Shown here one piece after another: positions 1-13,900 of a stretch of DNA of 64,000 nucleotides (positions within the stretch are counted from its first letter, which is position 1; each line of letters starts with the position of its first letter). The stretch is from positions 1,203,383-1,267,382 of the forward strand of contig OZ025888.1 in assembly GCA_964019415.1 (NCBI GenBank). Direction: 5' to 3'. This stretch comes from Ianthella basta. Lineage: Eukaryota; Porifera; Demospongiae; Verongiida; Ianthellidae. Made by a program: the position numbers and the translations under genes. The notes beneath the pieces are model-generated. The model did not search any database, was not told the origin of the DNA, and was given only the letters and a program-made list of their open reading frames with translations.

Positions 1-315
1 TCAGCTGCACACATGCCCCTGTAGGGGGTAGTGCATTGTCCTCATGGCTCAACACCATCCACACATCTGTCTAAAGTATGGCCCATTTACACTTTAGGCC
101 ATTGGAAGACCCAATCTACACAGTCCACAACTGGTGAGGAGAGTGGAGACTGTGTGAAATGAAGTACTGCATGTAAGACTCCTAATCATTTCACTTGAAC
201 AATTGTTTCCGGGATTAGCAAGAAAAGCAAGTATGGCCACTCATACCACCCACAAGCCAAGTCCAGCCCACCACACCCAATAGCCCCACCCTCCACACCC
301 ATAAGCCCCACCCAC

Positions 316-2772
<2,457 letters not shown>

Positions 2773-3004
2773 CTGCACATGTGGAGGAGGGAGTGCACAT
2801 GTCACACATCACAGCAGACAGACATACACTTACACATCCAAACATATACGTATACACTAACGTGCTGATGTTAACACATGCACACGTGTACAGTATGTAC
2901 ACACACACAAATGCACATACGCACAGACACTCGGACACACGGACACATGCACACACATGCACCTGTGTTCTACTCAGAATAAGGGTGTGCTGGACTGCTA
3001 GTCA

Positions 3005-3172
3005 TGTGGGGGGGACAGGTGGGGGGGACAGGTGGGGGGGCAGGTGGGGGACAAGTGGGGGGACAGGTGGGGGACAGGTGGGGGGGCAGGTGGGGGGGGA
3101 CAGGTGGGGGACAGGTGGGGGGGGGACAGGTGGGGGGACAGGTGGGGGGACAGGTGGGGGGATGGGGGGGCA
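3005..3172. repeat. G-rich minisatellite, quadruplex-prone
   Basis: About 14 tandem copies of a GGGGGGACAGGT-like unit (8-13 bp, G-run length varies). The runs of 5-8 G separated by ACAGGT would allow stacked G-quadruplexes. The Gly-rich or Pro-rich frames through it are not genes. Confidence 0.9.
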
Positions 3173-3712
3173 GGAGAGGTGTTCTTCCCAAATTTAATGA
3201 CATTCATCACTAAATTTTACAAAGATCCCAGCACACGGGAAGTTTTCACTCAAATGTCTGTCTGAAGCTCAGTAGACCAGCAAAGGGGTTCAGGTGGCAC
3301 CAAGCAATTGGCCTTGTTACTGGGACACTTGAGGACGATTAGTGACAACCACATCTAATCTCATTTGACCTATGTACGTACAAGAGCTACTCTCGCACCT
3401 ACTGTCACGCCTTCCTCTCTTGAGACCCCATACATCCCAGCCTTCCCGGCAAACAGAGTACATGTCACTTAAGCGTGTTTACTATATGTATGTCACTTTA
3501 GTAGGACCTCTGTATGTACGTACATTGCTACTGGGTGAAGAGGGTTGAGATCATCTGGTTCTGTGCAACATTTTATTCAATTGTGTTAACACTTGCATGG
3601 ACATTTTGCACTTTTCATTGTTGTGAAGATGCTCTCATTGCCAATAACATGAAATGCATGTCTTGTGAAGATTTGCGTGTACGTACATGCGTACATACAT
3701 GTGTGTTAACAG

Positions 3713-3714
<2 letters not shown>

Positions 3715-3753
<39 letters not shown>
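3715..3753. repeat. (CA)n microsatellite
   Basis: Short perfect CA array followed by a small inverted repeat (GCCTGTG...CACAGGC). Confidence 0.9.
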
Positions 3754-3754
<1 letters not shown>

Positions 3755-4538
3755 CCTGTGTTCAGACACAGGCTGTGTGGAAGTAGCTATGCAACATAAA
3801 AATGTCTTGCTGCTCTGAGACCCACTACCAGCAAACAGTAAAGATATGGGAAAAGAATGGATAAAAGTTCAGATGCTCCACATCCACACATGTCATTGTA
3901 CATTGTTCACATTACAAAGGGATGTTTGGGATATTTTGGTCATCAAAACTTCTGAAACTGAGGATAGACTATTAGGGTGTTCCAAACATCGAGGCCATTA
4001 GGTGAATGACAGATGAGTGCATGGAGTGAGTAATGCCAGAACTAACCCATGGTGCTTCAAGGAAAGGGCACAGGCTGTCACGTCTTGTGTTTCGTGTCCT
4101 ATATTGGGGAAAAGAGGAGGAGGAGGATGTGATGGGTAGAAAAGAGGAGTGGAAGATGGGGTGAGGGGTGCACGTTAAAAGAAAAAGTGAAGTAAGGAAG
4201 TAGTGGAGACGAGAGTGGAGGAGGAGAGGGGAGGTGGGTCAGACCGAGAGGACTATGCAGTGGGCAGAGGGTATCAATGTCACAGGGAATGCAGAGCGTT
4301 TGCTTATTCCCACTACCGCAAAACAATGGAGGAAATGTTGCCATGTAGAAGAAGTCAACCAGTGTAGGTTGGTTTCAAGTGAATGTGAAAAATAAACACT
4401 GGTACCACTTGTGGGAAGGAGGAAGAGAAGAGCATTGCACAAGGACAAAGGAACATTGAGTTGAATGGACCTAAACAGGAAAACATGTTAGCCACAACAC
4501 ATAGTAGCCTGAAGATACCAGCACAAACACTCAAGCGT

Positions 4539-4584
4539 GCACACACACACACACACACACACACTGACACACACACACACACTG
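4539..4584. repeat. (CA)n microsatellite, interrupted
   Basis: CA array with a TGA interruption. Confidence 0.85.
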
Positions 4585-4798
4585 ACCCCCCCACACACAT
4601 ACCTCCTGATACATCTACACACATACGTCCAAGGCTAAGATGTACATTGCACATGACACTACATATGTAAATAAAGTGAAAATAGATGCACACAAACTAC
4701 ATCACTTTTATTATACCACAAAATGCACTAAAGTTTGTTGTATTAATTGAAACTGTTGGTCACTTTAGTTGTGGCCATTGCTACACTGCGACTGCGAC

Positions 4799-4912
4799 TG
4801 AGTTGGTGGTGTTGTGAGTTGGTGGTGTTGTGAGTTGGTGGTGTCGTGAGTTGGTGGTGTTGTGAGTTGGTGGTGTCGTGAGTTGGTGGTGTTGTGAGTT
4901 GGTGGTGTCGTG
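4799..4912. repeat. 16-bp minisatellite, about 7 copies
   Basis: Tandem GTTGGTGGTGTTGTGA units. One position alternates T/C (TTGTGA versus TCGTGA), so the array is made of two interleaved variants. Confidence 0.9.
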
Positions 4913-5327
4913 AAAGTGTGCACAGCGCTGCACACAGCGGACGGTCCCGGCAGTGTGGGCTACCACCACGGAGCACACTCCACTAAGCAAGACTTGCACC
5001 ATTCACTCATGTGTGTGCATGTGTGTGTGTGTAGGAGACACATTTGTGACTCAAACCTCTTGTACAAGTGTAAGCATTCATGTGATGATACAACAAATAG
5101 GGCAACGAGCACCAGCATTCACTGCATACCTGCACAGGCAGCAAGGCACAGGCAGCAAGGCACATACACTACTGCACACATTGCTGTCCATACAATAGTC
5201 ACATACTGACTGAAAAGGTCACGGTGAATCAAGGATGACACTGCTGTGCTAACTAGTACAACAAATAAATGACATTAATGTGCACCTACACGTACGTGCT
5301 CGATTCACAGAATCACACAAATTTGAC

Positions 5328-5328
<1 letters not shown>

Positions 5329-5378
<50 letters not shown>
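5329..5378. repeat. (GT)n microsatellite
   Basis: Perfect GT array of about 25 units. Confidence 0.95.
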
Positions 5379-5379
<1 letters not shown>

Positions 5380-5799
5380 TACATCTCTACAACACACGTG
5401 TGTAGACCACAACAAGGAGTTCATTGTCCTTGAAACCAAAAGGGGATGACAGACAAAGCCCCTTAGCAGCACACAATTGCTGAAAGATAACTAAGCCCCA
5501 GCTCTTTGATTCAAGGACCATCCAATTCAATAAGCGGTAGTATTAGGACACCCACGTGTCTCGAGTATACGGCAACTGAGTAATCGCGTGAGGAGGCATT
5601 GTACTGAGGGTTACAGGAGGCGAAAGAGCACCACAGAAAGTCTATCAGGTACAAATTATCAACAGCGACCCGTTTAATAAGGAGATAAGGAGATATCGAA
5701 GGCAGCATTAACAAGCATAAACCACCCCCGTGACACGCGCAGTTCAAAGGAGCACTTTGAAATGCCAGTGTGGAAGCATGACTAACTCCATGTCGCTAC

Positions 5800-6060
5800 G
5801 GTCCAGGGGCTCATAAGTCATTAGACAGACAGGGGGAGGGACGAGGCAGGCTCACCTGTTGACGCGTTCCGTGCACACACACGTCTCCGAATCGTTTCCT
5901 CGTAAGGAAGGGTTGACCCACGCCACGCCCACTCAGCGCAATCCCATTCCAGTTTCCAATCGGTAAGGCTGGGTTGGAAATCATGACATAGTCGCCTAAG
6001 AGCATTTATGCGTGTACTAAGACGCCTCGGATGGAGGCGCTTATACGCGAGCTACCATGT
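5800..6060 (-). promoter_or_regulatory. CpG-rich stretch, possible 5' end of the SH3 adaptor gene
   Basis: This is clearly richer in CpG than the surrounding AT-rich DNA (CGCGTT, ACGCCACGCCC, CGCCTCGGATGGAGGCGC). On the minus strand it has a good donor, CAACAG|GTGAGC at 5856/5855, which would suit a leading exon of the SH3 gene, but no ATG in the phase needed for the SH3 exon. Could be promoter, 5' UTR exon or chance. Confidence 0.25.
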
Positions 6061-7830
6061 AATCATTACAATACTGTCTTCAAGTACGCATATGGTGAAA
6101 TCCATGCAATCTGAAAATGGAGACAAGCAGCACAAACGCACGGTAGCTAACCAGCAGTACTTTTCCCCCACCCTTTCCCTCATTCCTCAATTGCATTCAG
6201 TAAGGCCGACTCTTCATTGTTTGGATGAGTGCATGTCAGTGATGGGTGTAACTAACTAGCTAGCTACACCTTAGTCCTGGTAGCTAGCTACAGGTCACTG
6301 CTGATCCTCCTCCTGGCTCCCGGCCTGTTTGGATCTGCTATCATTCATGCCTACACTGTCAGTGCAAGGCTGCCATGGGCTACTGCTTAATGCATAGGGT
6401 ATGCTTGCATATCTCTTTACCAACAGACTACTTAACTCTTGTATAATGGACGAGTAAAGTGTGTTTACAGGTACATGTCTTGTTTTGGTCCTGGTTTCAG
6501 CTAAAGGTATCTGATAGGAGTGAAGTAGCTGCTACGCCGCTGATAAGCCAAATGGCTGCAGAAACCTCTCCTTTGAACCTCCAAATAGAGCGGCAGTGCT
6601 ACATTAGATAATTTTTTCACCATTTTAGTGGTAAGTAGCCATCATGGTGCTGTAAAGTGAACAACATGTTTGCTCATGATTATCTGCTTAATGGTTCCTA
6701 AGGTTTTGTGTCACATGAATCCCTCTGCATGACACCACCATTAGTCTCATCAGGTAGCTACATAGCTAGTGGATGCTTTTGAGTAACAAACTACAAGGAC
6801 ATCCATTCACATGCAATGTCTCATTCCACTGTACATCACAGAGTATGATACTTTTCACTATTATTGTCTGATCTAGCACAATGTATTGTGTCGGGCACAT
6901 CCCAATTCAATGCTGTCACATGGTGTATAATATCTGACAAATGGAAGGTATGAAGATATACCGTACAGATATACCAGTATATATCATGTTTTTTTTGAAA
7001 TGGCTGATCATGCAAGAATCATGATCATATAGCGTGCAACTGGTCAAGAAATCTGGTAATCCTGCATGTATTAGAACCATGTGCAGCAACTGGTTTGTTT
7101 GCCAATTTCCTAAATAAGCAGTGGTTTGCTATATCTGGTGCAACTGAAGAATGGTGAAGAACACTATTCTTCACTATTCACCCTGAAGAAGGCCAGAGCA
7201 GTTGGTCAAAATGTCGGCAATTTCAATTTGCTCATTAAAGTTGGTATTAAGAGAAGTGTTTATACTAACTTGCAAGAGCCAACTCAGAAGCTCCCTCTCC
7301 AGTCCACGTTATACCTATATTATTTGTATAAAATTATGTTAAATATATAACTTGCACTGTATAATATAATGGCTTCATCCTATTTGTACAGTCAGTATGA
7401 CTATGTATCTTATTATAACACTTGGTTCCCAATGTGTACAACTATTTTAATCCAGTGCATCCTCTAACACCAACTATATATGCGGGTAACATCTATACAA
7501 GCAAGATTAGGTGTCTATTATTATAACTACAGCAATATAATTAAATCAGTGCACTGGAAGAATATAACCTCATTTCAGAAGAACTGCATGCATGTTGTGG
7601 ATATATAGCACAGTAATGCACTCCTTCATGTAGCCTGTATTTATATGCTATTGTATGAATGAGATTTCAGTTTCAAGCATGCATTTTACTGGGGAGTGTC
7701 TATCTTGTGCTCTTACTACTCCCAGTAGGGTGCTGTTAAATTGCAAGCATTGTGGGTGGTACCCCACTGTACAGATTGCATGTAAACATAATTAGGGGGC
7801 AAGAAGTTCTACTAATGGACTACTCCGTAA
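6061..7830. other. Intergenic, no gene seen
   Basis: AT-rich DNA without a supportable open frame. Only one motif stands out, the CTGAAGAAGGCC core at 7181-7192 (listed separately). Confidence 0.6.
7181..7225 (+). repeat. Hammerhead-like repeat motif, decayed copy
   Basis: CTGAAGAAGGCCAGAGCAGT then TGGTCAAAATGTCGGC: the CTGANGA box, a GGCCAG/TTGGTC stem and a decayed GAAAC box. The same arrangement recurs near 11484, 28345, 39165, 61531 and 62748. Confidence 0.5.
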
Positions 7831-7831
7831 G

Positions 7832-7840
7832 TATAAATTA
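7832..7840 (+). promoter_or_regulatory. TATA-like box upstream of gene A
   Basis: TATAAATTA about 74 bp before the chosen ATG, in an AT-rich background. An upstream ATG at 7862 opens a short frame that is not in phase with the gene A start. Confidence 0.25.
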
Positions 7841-7905
7841 ATACAGATCTGCCACCCAACCATGCAGGCAGCAGCAGAATTATCTTCAAGTCATACAAGC
7901 AGCCA

Positions 7906-10900
7906 ATGCGTACAAAGAGTTGGGAGATGCTCATTTCTGTGCCTTGTCAGGAACCAGTACTGCTTCTTGCCCTGATTGCTGTTGCTATGGAGTTGGCTGC
8001 AGCTAGTCACTTCAGAGGAGCCATTATCCAGTGGAGGCCAGTGGACCCAGACAACTTTGATGGAAGGGTGAGTGAAGCGCGATTCATCTGGATAATAGCA
8101 GATGAATATTGTCTATAGAGTATATAAACTAGTATGGACATACAGGCTTTTTGATGTTAATACTAGTGCAAAAAGGGACATGCATGCATGTCTATGTGCT
8201 GCTGTATGTATAACTGTATCTCACATTCATATAGGTTTTGTTTACCCATCGTGTTGCCTGGGCTAATCAAGGCAACTGTAATGCTGGTACAGTGTCTACA
8301 GGGAATTTGATTGGATCAGGCACATTAACCTGTCGTAGTGGCTGTTCAGGGGATATTGGCTCACTGCAGTACCCATGCACAGACTTCAGTGTTGCTGAGA
8401 ACTGGATGGCTGGGCAGGACATCAATGTGAGGAATCTCCATTCAGTTGCAAACTTTGAAGCCTCGTGAGTTTGTCTGTTATAGCTATTTGTCCTGTATAA
8501 TTACAAGCATGACTTTGTGATACATAATTATGTGATGTATACACCGTTAGCTACCAAGGCAAACATGTTTTCTCATGCAGGCCTGTATTGCATGGCTTTG
8601 GAAGAGTCCGCAAAGCATTGAAAAGGAGAATACCTCCCTCCACCACGCTGCAACCATTGCACGCAAGCCAACAACGTAAAGCCGAGCTAGAAAAAAGAGC
8701 CGAGCTAGATAAACCATGTACGCGACCCGCACAGTGCACAGATGAGCAACAGCAAGCTCGTGCGCTAATTCGTACGCAAGGGCACTCAAACTCACTGCTG
8801 CAGTGGGAACGCACTGCTTCAAGGAGAACAGAAAGTCGAGCAACGAGCGCAAAGAACCCTCGAAGCCGACGAAGGCCGAGAACGTCGCAGAAGCCTCAGT
8901 CACTTCACTGGCCCCTTAGAGTGTTGCTCCAGTGGCTTAACTTCAGGCAAAAACTTCACAGCACTTGCGAATTCAACAAAACTTGGCAGCCGCTCTTCAG
9001 ATCTGCCGCCCTGGAAGAAGCCCACCTTTCGAATAAGAGCCTAGACGCGCTAGGCGGGGTATATTATATTACATATCACTTAGATTTAGAATTTCTGCAG
9101 TTAGGATGTATATAAGTGAATATATATCAATCAATCAATCAATCAATCAATATTTGAGTGCATCATGCCATACAGCACTAGGGCCCAGGCTGGCCCAAAG
9201 CAGCACTATATATACAAACATTTACATAAAACTGTTTAGATGATGTCCTTCACATATACAATATACAAATCAGTTAAGGGCCTGCAGGGTATAGGGAATT
9301 CATTCTGGCCTATGTGCCAAAACGCGCCTTCCACATGGTGTGGATATCTGCTGCTATCTTGTGGTTGTGGCAAGCCAGGCACAGGAGTCTTGCTGTGGTA
9401 TCTTCATCAGAATTGGAGGAATGATCATGACATTGTTTCAAAAGTGCCTCACGATGTCCAATCCAGGCTGGGCACCTGATCAGCCAATGGACCACATCTT
9501 CCACCTCTCCACTGTCGCACTCTTTGCATACTCTTTCCTCCCTCTTCAATCCATGCCATCTGCCCGTCTCCATTTGAAACGGTGCAGTACCTCCCCTCAG
9601 CTTGATCAAGACCCTCCTCTCACTTTTCATCTTCACATTTGCACAACTAGATTCTTCTTCATACTCCACAATCTTCTTCAGCATCGACAGCTTTGGTTTG
9701 TTCTCTAATTCCTGACTCCATTCTTTTCTTACTCTCCTCCACGCCACACTCTCCAACATTCTCTTCAACTCATTCTCTGACATATCTTTAACCTGCTCCA
9801 CTCCCACATCTTGCCAACCAAAATCGTTACAGCAGGCAGTCATTTTCTTTATCCATGTACCCTTGTTGAGTCTTATAGCCTCGACAGACACTCTTTTCAG
9901 CAACCTTCCATCATATGCTGCACTAGTCAAAATCTTGAGCCAAAAAACCATACATCTTATCCTCGCCAGCCATACCACTGGGAGGTCTCCTAGCTCCAGC
10001 AGCAGTGATGTTCGGGGGTGGAGAGTCCCAACTCCAAAGAATAAACGGGCTGCTCTCAATTGCACTTGTTGTACTGATTGTAAGTTCCGACAACAACCCC
10101 AAACCTCAGCTCCATACAACATGGTGGAGTCCACTAGTGAAGTCATCAATTTCCTAAATGTCCCAATACCAATGTCTCCCAACTCTGCTGTACATCTCTG
10201 AAACCATGCCCCTAATGCCTTCTTCCCTGCAATTGCTTTATCCTCAATCATCTCCTTCATTTCTAAGAACTCATCCACTATACATCCCAGGTACTTGTAG
10301 CTGCTCACCACAGGAACTTCTTCACCATCAATAACAAAATTCAAATTTGACCTCTCCACAGTCTTCTTCCTCACATGCATAATTCCACATTTGGCCACAT
10401 TAATCTTCACTCCCCACTCAGCACACCACTGTACCATGCAATTCAGACTCCTTATAAGACCTTCCTCATCCGGTGCCAGCAATGCTGTGTCATCCGCAAA
10501 AAGCAGACCTGGGATGATATCATTTCCACATTGGATACCACAGTCATGTTTCTTCAAGGTGTCTACTAGGGCATTGATGTATAATGAGAATAGCAGAGGT
10601 GACAGCACACATCCCTGTCTAAGCCCACTGATCACTGAGAACTCGTCACTCTGTTTGTTGTCGACTTTCACACGACATGAGGTACCGTTGTAGAGAGCTT
10701 TCAAAAACTGCAAGAAGCTACCACCGATACCAAGACCCTCAAGACACCTCCATAGCTGTCCCCTATCCACCCTGTCGTATGCTTTTGAGAAATCAATAAA
10801 AGCCACCATCATCCCTTCTGCCTTTTTTGCCACTTCCATCTGACTCAATAACACTAGCGCTAGCACCTGGTCCCTGCACCCTCTATGCTTCCTGAAACCT

Positions 10901-13900
10901 GCCTGTTCCTCAGCAATTAACCCTTCATCTTCTGCAACACATGACAACCGGTTGTTCAAAACTGTACACATGACTTTACTCACTGTAGAAGTGAGGGCAA
11001 TACCTCGGAAATTGGTAGTTTCGCAGATACCCATAGGGGACTTCTTTGGAACTGGTACAACCAAGCTCTCCTTCCATACAGATGGTACCAGGCCAGATTC
11101 CCAGCATACTTGGAACAAAGTCATCCATACTTCAAACAAAGGTTCAGCCAACATCATCTCCACCCCAATGCCATCTTGACCGGGGGTAGCATCTTTCTTC
11201 ACTTTATTAAGTGCCCAGCGAATCTCTTCTGATGAGAGTGGTAGACACAGCTTTTCACTGAAATTCTTCTTCTGTTCTTTAGGGCCAGTCTCTCCAGTGG
11301 AGTATGTATACATTAGATATTATTAGAATTAGAATTATGCGCGAAGCAATTGGAATGCTTCTCTGATCTCGAGATTTAGAATCATAGTTTAGATCAGAAA
11401 GGGTTGGTTCTCCAATACCAGCTTCACAACAGGGTTGAAAACCTTGATGACGTTTCCACCAGATGCTCTGGTCTTCTTCAGGGAGCTAGAAGAAGACCAG
11501 AGCATCTGTTCGAAACGTCGGCAAGGTTTTCAACCCTGTTGTGAAGTTGGTATTGGAGAACCAACCCTTTCTGGTGCCCGAGCCAGCTGAGAAGCCCTCA
11601 CTTCATAGTTTAGATGCATGTTACCATGGCAACGGGATCTATATTTCATGTATATTTCAGGGGATGCATTGGTGATATATCCCTTGTCCTTCAGCCTCAT
11701 GTCAGTAAATATCCCCAAGACTGGCATCCTCTTTAAGAGTGACACAGACAATAAAATCCAAACTCCAGTGCAATGCAACACGTATTATGCTAGTAACCAC
11801 CACCACATAGAGCAAGATGCGGTATGTGCGTGCAGTAGATATGTTAGCGTTGTGCGCCTAAAATCCATATATATGCATCTCAGCGCCGTGATATAACCAT
11901 TACAGATTCACCACTGAAAGGCTATAAAATTTAATGGTGAGATAGCTATGTGTCCTAATTTTGTGTAGCTATTAATGTTGAACTATTTTCTTGTGCATTT
12001 AGTTTCACTGGAAATGCCTGGATTTCAACAGTCCAAGGAAGTAGTAACTGGGAAGTCCGTGTCAAGGGGAACCTCTCCCCAAGACCAGACAATGGAAGAA
12101 TCAATTCTTCCCCCACCACTGCTGTCTCTCCTGTTTACAGACTACGACATGGTGCTACACATACAATTACCATACCAGGTAAGGAGGCAATAATGGCTCT
12201 TAAAATTCAGACAAGGATTTGTATATCAGTCAGGATAATTATAATTGTCTAACTTGCATAGGTAGTATTTCCCTAGTATATAGTGCTAACATATCTACTG
12301 CACGCACATACTGCATCTTGCTCTGTGTGGCGGTGGTTAGTAGCATAATACGTCTTGCATTGCACTGGAGTTTGGATTTTATTGTTTGTGTCACTCTTCA
12401 TTCTAAATGATTAAGAAATTTGCCAGCAGATAGCCTAATGTCTCAGATGTACCATAATGCTAACTGTATAATTATATAATCCCACTGCTATGATTACCAA
12501 GTAAACACTTCTGTTTCAAGTAAACACTTCTGTTTCACTCGTTATACTCAGACTTAATGATTCCACGTCCTGCTCTGTTAAGGTTGCATGCAGGTGCCGC
12601 TTATAATAGCTCCAATGGGCTATTGGTCTCCCAAGTTAAATAACACAGTCAGTCAATCAATTGATCAGCCTAGTTGGCTAGACTGTGCCTTTTAATCCCA
12701 CTAACTATAATTATAATTTTTTTTTGTTTTTTTGTGCAAGGTTCGTTGCATAGCTATGTATTTTTGTTCAGCCATTTATTTGCCTTATTCTATTCTTTAT
12801 TATAATCCCAGGACACCTTGTGTGCATAGCCAGTACAGTATATATTATCCAATGTGAACCAGTGAACCAACTTGTATGACTGTGCAGTTACATCCTCCCA
12901 GCAACCAAATAGAAGTGTGGTATGTAATAGTATATTCTTCTTGGCCATTGATTATGATTGATCACAGTATTGTGTGGTCTGAATATATTTAAACTTAAAT
13001 TTGTTTTATTTTTTTTATAGAGAATCATTCACTATGCAGTACATAATACATAGGGCACACATGCGCACTGCCCTGAAAAACAAGTCATGCTTAAAAGTTC
13101 AACATCAAAATTAGTGGAGAGTCCATGTACATAAAGGTTGAGAGTCACTGTTACATTTTGTTAGTTTAATATGTGTTTAATAGGGTCACGCTGAGGGAAT
13201 ACGACCCTCAGCTGCAGCCAACGCGATTTGTTGGGTGCTTTCGTGATTGAATCTCGCAGTCCTAGAGCCTCTGATTGCTGTGATGGCCGATCTCAACAGG
13301 CTGAATGAAAGCCTACATCTGAGCCATGTCATCACCAGGCTGTACCTTTGCCCTCTCTTCTCTGCTAGCAGAGCTGCTAGCCGCTTGTAGGCAATGGTGG
13401 TGGAGGGGCCCATTCCACCTGAGGCTGAGAAAACAAGAGGCGTGAAGGAGCCATGTTCGACCTCTCTGATACGTTGGTCATATGCGCGTCTCTTCTCTCT
13501 TTCATGCCGCGTGAAGACTGTGCTGAGAGTGGGGGTCTGGTTGGAAGATGCCAGAGGGTTGAAGACCCTTACATCAAAGAATGCATCTTGTTGTGAGTTC
13601 CAGAATCCCCTGCACCTGATGTCAACACGGCTGTCATCCTGGATGTTTGCAGAGAGTCCATGCATCGTCTCGCCGCTGAGTGGCTGCAGTGCTGGTTCCG
13701 TTTCTGTCGAGGTGCTCACCTCTTCCATGAGGGAGGCCGTAAGGTCGCGGATGCCATTGTGTCGATGTATAGGCAGACCTCCTTTCATGCAACTTAGTGC
13801 ATGTTGTACATTGTTTGCCTTTCCACAGGCACAGGTGGCAGGTAGCCCGTTTGGTTGCCAGCCGTACCTTAGGGCAAGAGCATCTCTGAATGCCCCCTTA

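Larger units (their letters stand above)
2773..5790. other. Intron/intergenic stretch without a supported gene
   Basis: Upstream of the first visible SH3 exon. Contains CA/TG arrays, a G-rich minisatellite, a 16-bp minisatellite and purine-rich tracts (4110-4240). No open frame resembles a protein and no exon with a start codon for the SH3 gene could be placed, so this may be a large first intron. Confidence 0.5.

Noticed and set aside
2970-3265. Gly/Val or Pro/Cys-rich frames over the G-rich minisatellite
   Set aside because: Product of the repeat unit; open in several frames on both strands at once.
4799-4912. CRISPR-like direct repeats
   Set aside because: Units are contiguous 16-bp minisatellite copies without spacers, in an animal genome.
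8588-9115. 175-codon plus-strand frame as an exon of gene A
   Set aside because: Exon 2 joins exon 3 in phase without it and its composition does not match the receptor; kept only as an unassigned insert.
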